64,000 nt of DNA from Rhodospirillales bacterium (GCA_023145215.1 JAGLED010000047.1:1-64000), one strand, 5' to 3'; numbered from the stretch's first letter, positions 10,201 through 19,352 are shown. The notes: a model not told the origin generated them from the sequence alone. Numbers and translations are program-made.

Positions 10201-11094
10201 TCACACCCCGCTTTCCGCCATGATCCAGTCGCAGAAGCGGCGCACCTTGGGTGTTGCTTCGTCGCGCGTCCGGTAACACAGGAAATGCAGCTCCCGCTCG
10301 ATACTGCGGAACCGGCCTTCGCCGAAGCGCACCAAGCTGCCGGCGTTGAGTTCGGATTGGGCGAAGCGGACCGTCTCCAGCGCAAGGCCGAGGCCCTGCA
10401 CCGCGGCGGCGATCACCATAGAGCCGCGATCGAACGCGGGGCCCGTCTGATGCGCCGCCATGTCGATGCCGTTGTGCCGCGCCCAGTCGGACCACCGCAC
10501 CGGGCTGAAGGTGGATTCCAGACGCACCAGATTCTCGAAATCCTTTTCATCGACGTCCCGATTTGCCGCGGCAAAGTCCGGGGAACAGAGCGCGGCGATT
10601 TCCTCCGTCCCCAAGGCGTGGGTCTTCACGCCCCCACCCCGGCGGGCCGTCCCGTAGGCGATCAGCACATCGATCTCGTCCTCGCGCGCGAGGTCGAGCT
10701 GATCGGCGCTCGACGAAATCCGGATGTTGATGTTGCGGTGCTCGGCCATGAAGACCGGCAGCCGGGGCGACAGCCACTTGGCGGCGAAGCTTGGCGTGCA
10801 GTGGACGGACAGGTCCTGTTTTTGCGTCGGCGGGCTGAGTTCGGCACAGACTGCGGCGATTTTTTCGAACGCCGGGGACAGGACGGCAAGCAGCCGCTCC
10901 CCTTCCGGTGTCAGGATGACGGTCCTGCTGGTGCGCATGAACATGGCGCGGCCGAAATGTTCTTCCAGCGCGCGCACCTGATGGCTGATCGCCGACGGCG
11001 TCAGATGCAGTTCCTCCGCCGCGCGGGCGAAGCTGCCGAGACGCGCCGCCGCCTCGAAGGCCCTCAACGCATGCATGCTCGGGGTGTGCTGCAA
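10201..11094 (-). CDS. LysR-family transcriptional regulator (GcvA-like)
   Basis: 297 residues with the N-terminal winged helix (SMHALRAFEAAARLGSFARAAEELHLTPSAISHQVRALEE, about 6-46) and a substrate-binding domain. The HTH and the wording LTPSAISHQVRALEEHFG are typical of the GcvA branch. It is divergent from a class II aldolase gene, with a 6-3-6 inverted repeat just upstream of its own start, so it probably regulates that gene. The effector is unknown. Confidence 0.9.
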   Translation of the reverse strand: MQHTPSMHALRAFEAAARLGSFARAAEELHLTPSAISHQVRALEEHFGRAMFMRTSRTVILTPEGERLLAVLSPAFEKIAAVCAELSPPTQKQDLSVHCTPSFAAKWLSPRLPVFMAEHRNINIRISSSADQLDLAREDEIDVLIAYGTARRGGGVKTHALGTEEIAALCSPDFAAANRDVDEKDFENLVRLESTFSPVRWSDWARHNGIDMAAHQTGPAFDRGSMVIAAAVQGLGLALETVRFAQSELNAGSLVRFGEGRFRSIERELHFLCYRTRDEATPKVRRFCDWIMAESGV

Positions 11095-11105
11095 ACTGCG
11101 CCTCC

Positions 11106-11120
11106 ATGAATCTCATTCAT
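11106..11120. promoter_or_regulatory. LysR-type operator (T-N11-A)
   Basis: ATGAAT-CTC-ATTCAT is a perfect inverted repeat containing the T-N11-A pattern of LysR sites. It lies 12 bases upstream of the LysR start codon in the gap shared with the divergent aldolase gene, the usual position for autoregulation and activation of the neighbour. Confidence 0.55.
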
Positions 11121-11264
11121 CTATCATTGAAAAAACGTCGTTTGTCAAAAATCGCGCTTTCAACGACCATGATAAGGTCGAACCGGCAAAAACGGCGGTT
11201 CGGAACAGTTCAACGCCGAGCGGCCCGAAAGTGCGCCGCCGGCCAAAGGAAATCGAGGAACACC

Positions 11265-12125
11265 ATGTTAGACGACATCGCCAACGGCCCGATCATGACC
11301 GGCAAGAGTTCGGACGGCCAAAAGCGCGAACGGATTTCGCTTTACCAGCCGGAACAGGAAGGCCTGATCTTTCCGGAAATCCCCGAATTCGAAACGTTCG
11401 AGGAAGAACGCGCGTATCGCAAACAGCACCTGGTCGCAGCCTGCCGCGCCTTCGACCAGCACGGCTTCGACTACGGCTTCGCCGGTCACCTGACCGTCCG
11501 CGACCCGGAACGTCCGGAGCTTTACTGGACCAACCCGATGTGCGTGCACTTTTCGCAGGTGAAGGTTTCGAACCTGATCCTCGCCGACCACAAGGGCCGC
11601 GTCGTCGAAGGCGATTACGCGATCAACCGCGCCGGGTTCGTGCTGCACGCCGCCGTGCACGAGGAATATCCGGAAGTGATGGCGATGTGCCACGCGCATA
11701 CGACCTATGGGACGGCGTGGTGCGCGACGGGCCGTCCGCTCGACATGATCAGCCAGGACGCCGCCGCGTTCTATAACAGCCACGCCGTGATTGGCGCGTC
11801 GGCAGGCGCCGTCGCGGTCGAAGAGGAAAGCGGGCTTTCGGTCGCCAAGCAGATCGGCCGCAACCGGGGCATCCTGCACCAGAACCACGGCCTGCTGACC
11901 GCCAGCCAGCACAGCATCGACGACGCCGCGTTCTGGTTCATCGCGCTGGAGCGCGCCTGCCATCAGCAGCTGATGGTCGAAGCGACCGGCATCAAGCCGC
12001 AACTGCTGTCGGACGAGACCGCGAAGTACAGCCGCGAACACGTCGGCAGCGACTATATCGGCTGGCTGCACTTCCAGACGATCTACAGTCATATCGCCCA
12101 GACGCAGCCGGACATGTTCGACTGA
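11265..12125 (+). CDS. class II aldolase/adducin-family protein
   Basis: 286 residues from the ATG at 11265, which has AGGAA nearby; the frame is open upstream but that part looks non-coding. The class II aldolase fold is shown by RAFDQHGFDYGFAGHLTVRD, the zinc-type HAHTTYG motif and the later NHGLLTASQ histidine. The substrate cannot be told from sequence. Divergent from a LysR regulator and ended by a clear terminator, so it is a single-gene unit. A second, different member lies at 40.8 kb. Confidence 0.85.
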   Translation: MLDDIANGPIMTGKSSDGQKRERISLYQPEQEGLIFPEIPEFETFEEERAYRKQHLVAACRAFDQHGFDYGFAGHLTVRDPERPELYWTNPMCVHFSQVKVSNLILADHKGRVVEGDYAINRAGFVLHAAVHEEYPEVMAMCHAHTTYGTAWCATGRPLDMISQDAAAFYNSHAVIGASAGAVAVEEESGLSVAKQIGRNRGILHQNHGLLTASQHSIDDAAFWFIALERACHQQLMVEATGIKPQLLSDETAKYSREHVGSDYIGWLHFQTIYSHIAQTQPDMFD

Positions 12126-12155
12126 ACAGAGACGCTGACACGCAGACGGAAATGG

Positions 12156-12186
12156 CCCCGCGGCACATCATCCCGCGGGGTTTTTT
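12156..12186 (+). terminator. rho-independent terminator
   Basis: CCCCGCGG (12156-12163) pairs perfectly with CCGCGGGG (12173-12180), followed by six T residues. It ends the class II aldolase transcript 30 bases after the stop. Confidence 0.92.
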
Positions 12187-12227
12187 CTGTCTCCGATACG
12201 GACCATCACGGGCAGCGCCTTCAGGCG

Positions 12228-13190
12228 TCACCCACCCAGGGCGGCTTCGGCAATCCACACATAGGCCGGGATACCGACGATAATGTTGAACGGGAACGTG
12301 ATCCCCAGCGAGAGCGCCGTGTAGATTGCCGGATTGACGTCGGGCATCGCGATCCGCATGGCCGCCGGGACCGCGATATAGGACGCGGAGGCCGCCAGCG
12401 TCATCAAAAGCACCGCATTCCCGACCGTGAGGCCGATGGCGTACGCCGCCATCAGGCCGAGCCCCGCGCCGATCACCGGCATGATCACGCCGAACGCCAG
12501 CGACCCCGGCGACAGCACCCGCCGGTCGCGCCGCAGCCCGTCCCCCGTCTTCAGCCCCATGTCGAGCAGGAACAGGCACAGCACGCCCTGCAGCGGATCG
12601 AAGAAGAACGGCGCGACGATCTCTCCGCCGTCGGCGCCGATCAGCGCGCCGATCACCATGGCGCCGAGGATCAGGAAGATGCTCTCGTTGAAGACGATGA
12701 CCTTGAGCACCCGGCTGCCCGGAGCGGGCGTCATGCCGCCGCGTCCGGCAAGTGCCAGCCCCGACGCGATGGCAGGGGCTTCCATCAGCGCCGCGACCGC
12801 GACCATGCCGGCGGCGAACAGGATGCCCGCCTCGCCCAGCACCGTGCTCGCGGCAATGAAGGTCACGATACTGATGGACCCGTAATGCGCGGCGATGGCG
12901 CCGGCCTCGCGTTTTTCGAACGACGTCATGGCGCGGAGCAAGGCGAAGGCGATCAACGGCATCGCAAAACTGAGGAGCACCCCGGACGCCGCCGCGCCGA
13001 CGATTTCCCCGATCCCCTCTTTCGAGACCGCGACCCCGCCCTTCAGGCCGATCGCCGCCAACAGGTAAAGTGAGATGCCCTTGGAGAAGTTCTCGGAGAC
13101 GCGGACATCGACCGTGAAGAGTGCGCCCGCCAATCCGAGGGCGAAAAACAACACCGGCGCCGATAAAAGCGTCGTAAGCAAAACGTCCAT
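12228..13190 (-). CDS. SbtA-like sodium-dependent bicarbonate permease family
   Basis: 320 residues with about ten hydrophobic segments. It matches the SbtA/DUF897 permease family by layout and by segments such as SKGISLYLLAAIGLKGGVAV and AHYGSISIVTFIAA, plus a central break (about residues 150-165) between two five-helix halves. Cyanobacterial SbtA imports bicarbonate with Na+; the substrate here is inferred from the family. It lies beside nhaA on the same strand (57 bases apart), so Na+ brought in could be pumped out by NhaA. Confidence 0.85.
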   Translation of the reverse strand: MDVLLTTLLSAPVLFFALGLAGALFTVDVRVSENFSKGISLYLLAAIGLKGGVAVSKEGIGEIVGAAASGVLLSFAMPLIAFALLRAMTSFEKREAGAIAAHYGSISIVTFIAASTVLGEAGILFAAGMVAVAALMEAPAIASGLALAGRGGMTPAPGSRVLKVIVFNESIFLILGAMVIGALIGADGGEIVAPFFFDPLQGVLCLFLLDMGLKTGDGLRRDRRVLSPGSLAFGVIMPVIGAGLGLMAAYAIGLTVGNAVLLMTLAASASYIAVPAAMRIAMPDVNPAIYTALSLGITFPFNIIVGIPAYVWIAEAALGG

Positions 13191-13247
13191 GTCCGTCCAA
13201 ACCTCCTCGTGAAATGGCCGCCGCTTAACCCCCTGCGGCGGCGAATG

Positions 13248-14459
13248 TTACGTTTTTCCCGTTACGTAACCGTCCACGGGATCCGGGATTTGCCTTTCGT
13301 TCCGGGTTGCCGCGTATCTCAGGACCCCGTAACCGAGAACCGCGGAGAGCACGGACCCGCCCAACACACCTATTCGCACCAGCCCCGCCTGTTCCGGTCC
13401 GTCGAATGCCAGGCCACCGATGAACAGGCTCATGGTGAAACCGATCCCGGTCAGCACCGCGACACCGTAGATGTGCAGCCACGTGGCGCCGTCCGGCAGC
13501 TTGCACAACCCGGACTTCACGGCGGCGAAACTGAAGCCGAGCACACCGATCTGTTTGCCGAGAAACAGACCGAGCGCGATACCCAGCGGAATCGGCTGGA
13601 AAATGTCGCCGGGTTCGAAACCCGCCAGCGGAATGCCCGAATTGGCGAACGCAAAGACCGGCATCACGAAGAAGTAGACCCACGGATGAAGCGCATGCTC
13701 GATCTCGTGGTACTTGGTCGGCCTGTCGTCGCCATGCGGCGGGCGCAGCGGCAATGTAAGCGCGATCAGAACACCGGCCAACGTCGCATGCACGCCCGAC
13801 TTCAGGACCATCACCCACAACACCAGGCCCACGATCATGTATGGCGCGAGACTGCGGACGCCGAAGCGGTTCAATATCAACAGCAACGCGGTGGCACCCG
13901 CCGATACGGCCAGCGCATAGAGCGAGATATCCTCCGTATAGAAGAAAGCGATGATCAGGATCGCCCCGAGATCGTCGATGATGGCGATGGCCAGCAGAAA
14001 CACCTTGAGCGACACCGGCACCCGGTTGCCGAGAAGCGATAGCACGCCCAAGGCAAAGGCAATATCGGTCGCCGCCGGGATCGCCCATCCGTTTGCCGCC
14101 GCCGGATCGTTGGAAGCGATGAGCAGATAGACGGCGGCGGGCACGACCATGCCGCCGACGGCGGCCAGGGCGGGCAGCGTCGCGCGGTCGAGCGATGAGA
14201 GCTGGCCGGTCAACACCTCGCGCTTGATCTCGAGGCCGACCAGAAAAAAGAAAACGGCCATCAGGCCGTCGTTGATCCAAAGCAGCAGGGGTTTGTCGAT
14301 GGCGAGGCCGCCGATGCTGACCGCCACCGGCGTTTCGAGAAGCCCGTCATAGATCCAGGCCAACGGCGAATTGTCGAGAACCATGGCGAATGCCGCCGCC
14401 AACATAAGAATGACGCCGGGACCGGCGTCATGATGAAGCAATCTTTTAATGGCACTCAC
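13248..14459 (-). CDS. nhaA: Na+/H+ antiporter NhaA
   Basis: 403 residues, about twelve membrane helices. The paired aspartates of the ion site appear in LLAIAIIDDLGAILIIAFFYTEDISLYAL, and FFLVGLEIKREVLTGQLS is the conserved segment after helix 2. The family exchanges two H+ for one Na+. It is upstream of and probably co-transcribed with the SbtA-like permease. The 5' side is AT-rich, consistent with a promoter. Confidence 0.95.
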   Translation of the reverse strand: MSAIKRLLHHDAGPGVILMLAAAFAMVLDNSPLAWIYDGLLETPVAVSIGGLAIDKPLLLWINDGLMAVFFFLVGLEIKREVLTGQLSSLDRATLPALAAVGGMVVPAAVYLLIASNDPAAANGWAIPAATDIAFALGVLSLLGNRVPVSLKVFLLAIAIIDDLGAILIIAFFYTEDISLYALAVSAGATALLLILNRFGVRSLAPYMIVGLVLWVMVLKSGVHATLAGVLIALTLPLRPPHGDDRPTKYHEIEHALHPWVYFFVMPVFAFANSGIPLAGFEPGDIFQPIPLGIALGLFLGKQIGVLGFSFAAVKSGLCKLPDGATWLHIYGVAVLTGIGFTMSLFIGGLAFDGPEQAGLVRIGVLGGSVLSAVLGYGVLRYAATRNERQIPDPVDGYVTGKT

Positions 14460-14536
14460 CGCAAAACCCCTCTATTCCTCTTTAAACACACATAAACAGC
14501 TATATAAATATGAAAAAATACACAAAGGTCAATGTA

Positions 14537-14566
14537 TGGACATGAAAAAAGTTCGGCGTTTATAAT
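14537..14566 (+). promoter_or_regulatory. sigma-70 type promoter
   Basis: TGGACA (14537-14542) and a perfect TATAAT (14561-14566) are 18 bases apart. Transcription would begin near 14573, which rules out the GTG at 14567 as start of the next gene and supports the TTG at 14597. Confidence 0.75.
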
Positions 14567-14596
14567 GTGCGCGTTGATGGAACGAAGGAGCGTTCG

Positions 14597-14827
14597 TTGC
14601 TGTCGAAACCGATGCTGACGATTCATGAGGTGGCCGCGCTTCTGAAGATGCGTGAGAGCACGGTGCGCGCGTGGATCAACGACGGGCAACTGCGCGCGGT
14701 CAAGTTCGGCCGTGACTGGCGTGTCGCACAGCGCGATCTCGAGGCCTACCTCAACGCCCACGCCAACCGGGATCCCGGTCCGGACGAACTGGCTCAACCC
14801 GCGAAACCTTCCGGCGAGCGTCCCTGA
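14597..14827 (+). CDS. small excisionase-like helix-turn-helix DNA-binding protein
   Basis: 76 residues from a TTG start with AAGGAG seven bases upstream. The MerR/excisionase-type winged helix (LTIHEVAALLKMRESTVRAWINDGQLRAVKFGRDWRV) occupies residues 7-43, followed by a short acidic, Pro-rich tail. No integrase, phage gene or attachment site is near, so it is more likely a stand-alone regulator than an excisionase. Divergent from nhaA across 137 bases; it could regulate nhaA. Confidence 0.8.
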   Translation: MLSKPMLTIHEVAALLKMRESTVRAWINDGQLRAVKFGRDWRVAQRDLEAYLNAHANRDPGPDELAQPAKPSGERP

Positions 14828-14993
14828 ACTCGATCCGGGCGCGGCTGCCGCTGATTGTCTTTCGCCGGTTAACTTACACTTACAGCCCACCCCATTGATC
14901 ATCCAGCACCTGGACGCCACATCATGGGGGAACGTGCCCGAGGGAACGCACGCGGCCAATGAAGGCCGCCCTCAACCGTCACCGGAGGAGCAC

Positions 14994-15293
14994 ATGGCTA
15001 TGAAACTGTGGAAAATCGAACCCGTTGCCGACACCGACGATCCGCGTTGGCTCGATCATCATATGTGGCAAGAGGTCGTGGTCCGCGCCGAAACGTCGGG
15101 CGAAGCGCTGAACCTCGCCCGCGTCATGGATGAAATGAAAATGTCGGATGTCGCGACCGTGGGGAATGAATCCCAGGCCCTGACGAGCGGCCTTGGCGAC
15201 GAGAAGCTCTATCGCATCAAGCCGCTGAACGCAGCGGAAGACGGTCGCGGATTTTCAACCGAGGGCGAGGCCAAGGTCCTCGCCGCGGCATAA
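14994..15293 (+). CDS. hypothetical small acidic protein
   Basis: 99 residues, starting at an ATG preceded by GGAGGAG. It begins KLWKIEPVADTDDPRWLDHHMWQEVVVRAETSGEA and has no signal peptide or membrane segment. The stretch after residue 30 (VVRAETSGEALNLARVMD) resembles small domains that pair a beta strand and a helix, but no family is recognised. It follows the HTH gene by 166 bases. Confidence 0.75.
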   Translation: MAMKLWKIEPVADTDDPRWLDHHMWQEVVVRAETSGEALNLARVMDEMKMSDVATVGNESQALTSGLGDEKLYRIKPLNAAEDGRGFSTEGEAKVLAAA

Positions 15294-15306
15294 AAGCAGG
15301 GTTCCG

Positions 15307-15471
15307 TCAGGACATGGTGAGCGCGACCGACGCGACGGCAACGACCGCGGCGGCGGTCCCCAGACAGAGCGCGTAATAGGTGCCGCGTCCGCGCGAGCCC
15401 TGGCGCATTTCGGATGTCTTGAGTTCCTCGGGGTCTTTCTCGGTAGCGGGATTTTTCTCGTAGTCGGTCAT
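15307..15471 (-). CDS. small single-pass membrane protein
   Basis: 54 residues. A charged, Glu/Lys-rich N-terminus (1-30) is followed by one hydrophobic helix (TYYALCLGTAAAVVAVASVALTMS, 31-54). No family is recognised. It is convergent with the 99-residue gene, 13 bases apart. The frame extends upstream but the first 37 codons look non-coding. Confidence 0.6.
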   Translation of the reverse strand: MTDYEKNPATEKDPEELKTSEMRQGSRGRGTYYALCLGTAAAVVAVASVALTMS

Positions 15472-15631
15472 GAATAGCCTCCGAGCCATATCTTGTCTCA
15501 TTGGCGGCATCGCGACTGCGGCGATCACCGCCGACACCCTTGAGGTGGTCAGATAACCCCGGCCTGTAAACCCCTGCTTCATAACGCGTGCGTGAGCGCG
15601 CCGCCCAGCCTCTGCGGAAATGAGGGCCTGC

Positions 15632-15817
15632 CTATCCCCGAACCAGCCAGACGATGATGACGCCGGCGGCCGCCGCCCCGATGCCGAAGGCGCGGAGGAT
15701 CGAGACCGGCTGGCCGATGACGTTCAGCATCATCTTCTTCATGGCGTTGGGGAACAGCGCATAGCAAACGCCCTCGATCACGATGGCGAGACCGAGGGCG
15801 GTTAGGAACTCTGTCAT
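15632..15817 (-). CDS. DUF2065 (YjeT-like) small membrane protein
   Basis: 61 residues, two hydrophobic helices (4-24 and 42-60) separated by the family's NAMKKMMLNVIGQPVSILRAFGIGAAAAG stretch. In Escherichia coli yjeT lies directly after hflC, the same order as here, so a link to the HflKC membrane complex is likely though its role is unknown. Confidence 0.88.
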   Translation of the reverse strand: MTEFLTALGLAIVIEGVCYALFPNAMKKMMLNVIGQPVSILRAFGIGAAAAGVIIVWLVRG

Positions 15818-15884
15818 CAGGTTTCCTGCTACGCTTAATTCTTCGAGACGCCCCTTCGGGCCTCCTCAGAACGAGGCTGTTCTG

Positions 15885-15935
15885 TTTCCCTCATCCTGAG
15901 GAGCGAGCTTTCGCGAGCGTCTCGAAGGATGCGCA
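15885..15935. repeat. dispersed repeat, CTCATCCTGAGGAG/TCTCGAAGGATG type
   Basis: CCTCATCCTGAGGAGCGAGC followed by CGTCTCGAAGGATGCG. Related copies lie at 30789-30902 and 43790-43829, with a partial one at 41625-41640. The unit lies between hflC and the DUF2065 gene. Confidence 0.75.
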
Positions 15936-15939
15936 TGCG

Positions 15940-16818
15940 TCAGTTGTATTCTTTCGGCTTCGGCGTGGCCTCGTTGAAATACCGGAAGAACTCGCTGTCC
16001 GGCGAGAGCACCATCGTGGTGCCGTCATCGAACGCGCCTTCGTAGGCTTCCATCGAGCGGTAGAAGTTGAAGAACTCCGGATCCTGACCGAACGCGTCGC
16101 CGAGGATCTTGTTCTTCGCGCCTTCGCCTTCACCGCGCAGGATCTGCGAGGTCCGGTTGGCTTCTGCCAGGATCACCGTGCGCTGGCGATCGGCTTCGGC
16201 CTGGATGGTCAGCTTCTGTTCCTCACCCTGGGCGCGGATTTCGGCGGCCTGGGCGATACGGTCGGAACGCATCCGGTTATACACCGACTGCAGCGTCGCA
16301 TCCGGCAGGTCGGTCCGGCCGATCCTGAGATCGACAAGTTCGACCCCGAAGTTCGGCGCCTGCGTCTTCAGGATCTGGAAGATCTCGTTCATCACCTCGA
16401 CGCGCCTCGGCGACAGCATCTCGGCCAGCGAGACCTTGGCGACCTCGGCGCGGACAGCGGAATTGAGCTGCGAGCCGAACACCTGGCGGAAGTTCCGGTC
16501 GGTCTGCGCGACCTTCAGGAACTCCAACGGATCGACGATCTTGTAGCGTGCGAAACTGTCGACGTTGACGCGCTTCTGATCCGCCAGCAGGACTTCCTGC
16601 GGCTGCGGATCGAGATCGAGAATCCGGCGGTCGAAGTAGGTCACGTTCTGGATGAACGGGATCTTGAACTTCAGGCCGGGTTCGCGTTCGACGCGGACCG
16701 GGTTACCGAATTGCAGCACCAAAGCCTGTTGCGTCTGATGGACGGTGAACGCGGCGCTGTAGCCTGCGATGCCAAGGACGATGACGAGAATGCCGATAAG
16801 TGCGAGAGACTTTTTCAT
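15940..16818 (-). CDS. hflC: HflC, modulator of FtsH protease
   Basis: 292 residues: an N-terminal membrane anchor (about 5-25) and a SPFH/band-7 domain (QTQQALVLQFGNPVRVEREPGLKFKIPFIQNV). The protein forms, with HflK, a large cage around FtsH in the inner membrane. The start codon overlaps the hflK stop (shared base 16818), the tight coupling usual for this pair. Confidence 0.96.
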   Translation of the reverse strand: MKKSLALIGILVIVLGIAGYSAAFTVHQTQQALVLQFGNPVRVEREPGLKFKIPFIQNVTYFDRRILDLDPQPQEVLLADQKRVNVDSFARYKIVDPLEFLKVAQTDRNFRQVFGSQLNSAVRAEVAKVSLAEMLSPRRVEVMNEIFQILKTQAPNFGVELVDLRIGRTDLPDATLQSVYNRMRSDRIAQAAEIRAQGEEQKLTIQAEADRQRTVILAEANRTSQILRGEGEGAKNKILGDAFGQDPEFFNFYRSMEAYEGAFDDGTTMVLSPDSEFFRYFNEATPKPKEYN

Positions 16819-17942
16819 TACTGGTTCCCTCCGCTCTGGCCGCGTTTCTGGAGTTCGTTCAAGGGCAGATAAGGCACGACGCCCTGACCGCCTTCGGTCC
16901 CCTTGTCGATGATGATCTTGTTGGCGCTACGCAGGACCTGCTGCATCCGCTCCAGATAGAGACGGCGGGTCGTCACGTCCTTGGAGGATTTGTAGGTCTC
17001 GTACACCGACAGGAAGCGTGCCGCTTCACCCTCGGCTTCCTTGATCACCTGCTCTTTGTAGGCTTTCGCGGCCGCGAGGCGCTTTTCGGCTTCACCCTTG
17101 GCGCGCGGTACGATGTCGTTCTTGTAGGCGTTGGCCTCGTTGACCAGGCGCTCCTGGTCCTGGCGCGCACGCTGCACATCGTTGAACGCGTCGATGACTT
17201 CCTGCGGCGGATCGGCGACCTGCAGCTTGGTCTGCGTGATCAGAATGCCTGCGCCGTAATCGTCGAGAATCTGCTGCAGCAGCTTCTGCGTGTCGGCTTC
17301 CACTTTCTGACGGCCGGACGTCAGCACGTTTTCAAGCGTCGCCTGACCGACAACCTCGCGGAGCGAGCTTTCGGCGGCGATCTTCACGGTGCCTTCCGGG
17401 TCGCGGATGTTGAACAGGAAGTTCGCCGCGTCCTTGATCTGCCACTGAATATCGAAATCGATGTCGACGACGTTCTGGTCGCCGGTCAGCATCAGGCTTT
17501 CCGACGGCACGTCGCGCTGCGCACGGCTGCCGCCGCCCTCGCCGCGATAACCGATCTGAATGGTGTTCACGCGCGTCACGTTGGGGGTGTAGACCGTGCC
17601 GATCGGCGACGGCATCCAGTAGTTCAGACCGGGTTGGGTCTGCTGCACGTACTGGCCAAACAGAAGTTCGACGCCCTGCTGTTCCGGCTGCACGCGGTAG
17701 AAACCGCTGCCGAGCCAGATCGCGACGACCGCGATGAGGATGAGAACGATGCCCTTGGCGCCGCCCGGACCGCCGGGCAGAAGGCGTTTCACCTTCTCCT
17801 GCGCGCGGCGCAGCGTCTCTTCGAGGTCGGGGGGCTGCATACCGCCGCCGCCACCACCGGGTCTGCCCGGGCCGCCACTGCCCCAAGGGCCTTGACCGCC
17901 GCCTCCGCCGCCCCAGGGGCCGCCTTGTTTATTCCACGCCAT
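16818..17942 (-). CDS. hflK: HflK, modulator of FtsH protease
   Basis: 374 residues. A Gly/Pro-rich cytoplasmic head (1-40) leads to one membrane helix (about 65-85, GIVLILIAVVAIWLGSGFY) and a SPFH domain. The partner gene hflC overlaps its stop. Its start faces mrp across a 247-base AT-rich gap that holds a near-palindrome and must carry both promoters. Confidence 0.96.
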   Translation of the reverse strand: MAWNKQGGPWGGGGGGQGPWGSGGPGRPGGGGGGMQPPDLEETLRRAQEKVKRLLPGGPGGAKGIVLILIAVVAIWLGSGFYRVQPEQQGVELLFGQYVQQTQPGLNYWMPSPIGTVYTPNVTRVNTIQIGYRGEGGGSRAQRDVPSESLMLTGDQNVVDIDFDIQWQIKDAANFLFNIRDPEGTVKIAAESSLREVVGQATLENVLTSGRQKVEADTQKLLQQILDDYGAGILITQTKLQVADPPQEVIDAFNDVQRARQDQERLVNEANAYKNDIVPRAKGEAEKRLAAAKAYKEQVIKEAEGEAARFLSVYETYKSSKDVTTRRLYLERMQQVLRSANKIIIDKGTEGGQGVVPYLPLNELQKRGQSGGNQ

Positions 17943-18041
17943 GTATCATCCTACCCTTGCTTTTCGCCCGTCCGGTCTGCATGCATATGCGGACGTCCGA
18001 CGGGTCCTTGTAATTTCGCCCCTGCGCGATAACTAAGTCAC

Positions 18042-18057
18042 GTTAACTCAAGTTAAC
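18042..18057. promoter_or_regulatory. near-perfect 16-bp palindrome between hflK and mrp
   Basis: GTTAACT-CA-AGTTAAC is symmetrical over seven bases each side. It lies midway between the divergent hflK and mrp starts in AT-rich DNA, a likely position for a repressor or activator site. The binding protein is unknown. Confidence 0.45.
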
Positions 18058-18189
18058 ATAGGGGCGTTCAAGCGGTGGGCGTTATATGACAGCCGCGCCG
18101 CCGTTACAAACATAGTCGGTAATTTCGACCACTGATACAGTTGTCGAAATACACCACAGATATCGGTTTGAATTGGAGAGTTTGCAACC

Positions 18190-19341
18190 ATGTCCGAGAT
18201 CACCAAAGACGACATCCTCGAAGCGCTTGGGGGCGTCATCGATCCGATCAGCGGCAAGGACGTCGTCAGCGCCGGTATGATTCAGGGTTTGCAGACCAAG
18301 GACGGCAACGTCGCCTTTGCGATCGAAGTCCCCGCCGACAAGGGCGCGGAGATGGAACCGCTCAGGAAAGAGGCGGAAAACACCGTGTTCGCCCTCAACG
18401 GCGTGGTGTCGGCGACGGTGGTGCTGACCGCCGAGCGCGCCCAGGGTAGTGCTCAGGGTGGCGCTCAGGGTTCCGGGCAGGCGGCAGAGCCGCAACAGGC
18501 CAAACCCGCCGGCCCGGCACAACAGCAAAGCGCGGATCTTTTGCCGGGCGTGAAGTCGATCATCGCGGTCGCGTCGGGCAAGGGCGGCGTCGGCAAGTCG
18601 ACGACGGCGGTCAACATCGCCCTCGGCCTCGCGGCGGGCGGCCACAGCGTCGGCTTGCTGGACGCGGATATCTACGGGCCCTCGATGCCGCGCATGATGG
18701 GGATTTCCGGGCGCCCGAATTCGGCGGACGGCAAGACCCTCGACCCGATGGAGAACTACGGCATCAAGGTCATGTCGATCGGCTTCATGATCGACGAGGA
18801 AACACCGATGATCTGGCGCGGCCCGATGGTACAGTCGGCGCTGGAGCAGATGATGCGCGACGTCAACTGGGGCGAGCTGGACGTCCTCGTGGTCGACATG
18901 CCGCCCGGTACCGGCGATGCGCAGCTGACGATGGCGCAGCGCGTGCCGCTGACGGGTGCGGTCATCGTCTCGACCCCGCAGGACATCGCGCTGCTGGATG
19001 CGCGCAAGGGCCTCAACATGTTCCGGAAAGTGGACGTGCCGGTGTTCGGCATCGTCGAAAACATGAGCTACTTCCTGTGCCCCGATAACGGCAAGCGCTA
19101 CGACATCTTCGGCCACGGCGGCGCCAAGAAGGAAGCCGAGCGCATGGGCGTCGATTTTCTGGGTGAAGTCCCCATCGAGATCGACATCCGCGAGATGTCC
19201 GACAAGGGCACGCCGATCACCGTCGCCGCCGCCGACAGCCAGAGTGCGGAAAACTACCGCACCATCGCCGGCAAGGTGTGGGACAAGATCGAAAAAGCCA
19301 CCGGCGGCGAAAGCCGCGCGCCCAAGATCGTCATCCAGTAA
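18190..19341 (+). CDS. apbC: Mrp/NBP35-family iron-sulfur cluster carrier ATPase
   Basis: 383 residues: an N-terminal MIP18/DUF59-like domain (1-90), a Gln/Ala-rich linker (100-118) and a deviant Walker P-loop ATPase (IIAVASGKGGVGKSTTAVNIALGL, about 126-149). The CxxC-type bridging motif is not obvious; a single Cys is seen in NMSYFLCPDNG. DIYGPSMPRMMG and DMPPGTGDAQLT are diagnostic. Role: Fe-S cluster transfer to target apo-proteins. Confidence 0.95.
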   Translation: MSEITKDDILEALGGVIDPISGKDVVSAGMIQGLQTKDGNVAFAIEVPADKGAEMEPLRKEAENTVFALNGVVSATVVLTAERAQGSAQGGAQGSGQAAEPQQAKPAGPAQQQSADLLPGVKSIIAVASGKGGVGKSTTAVNIALGLAAGGHSVGLLDADIYGPSMPRMMGISGRPNSADGKTLDPMENYGIKVMSIGFMIDEETPMIWRGPMVQSALEQMMRDVNWGELDVLVVDMPPGTGDAQLTMAQRVPLTGAVIVSTPQDIALLDARKGLNMFRKVDVPVFGIVENMSYFLCPDNGKRYDIFGHGGAKKEAERMGVDFLGEVPIEIDIREMSDKGTPITVAAADSQSAENYRTIAGKVWDKIEKATGGESRAPKIVIQ

Positions 19342-19352
19342 GGCGTCTCGAC

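Noticed and set aside
14597-14827. Excisionase of a mobile element
   Set aside because: The HTH resembles excisionases, but there is no integrase, attachment-site repeat or phage gene nearby.
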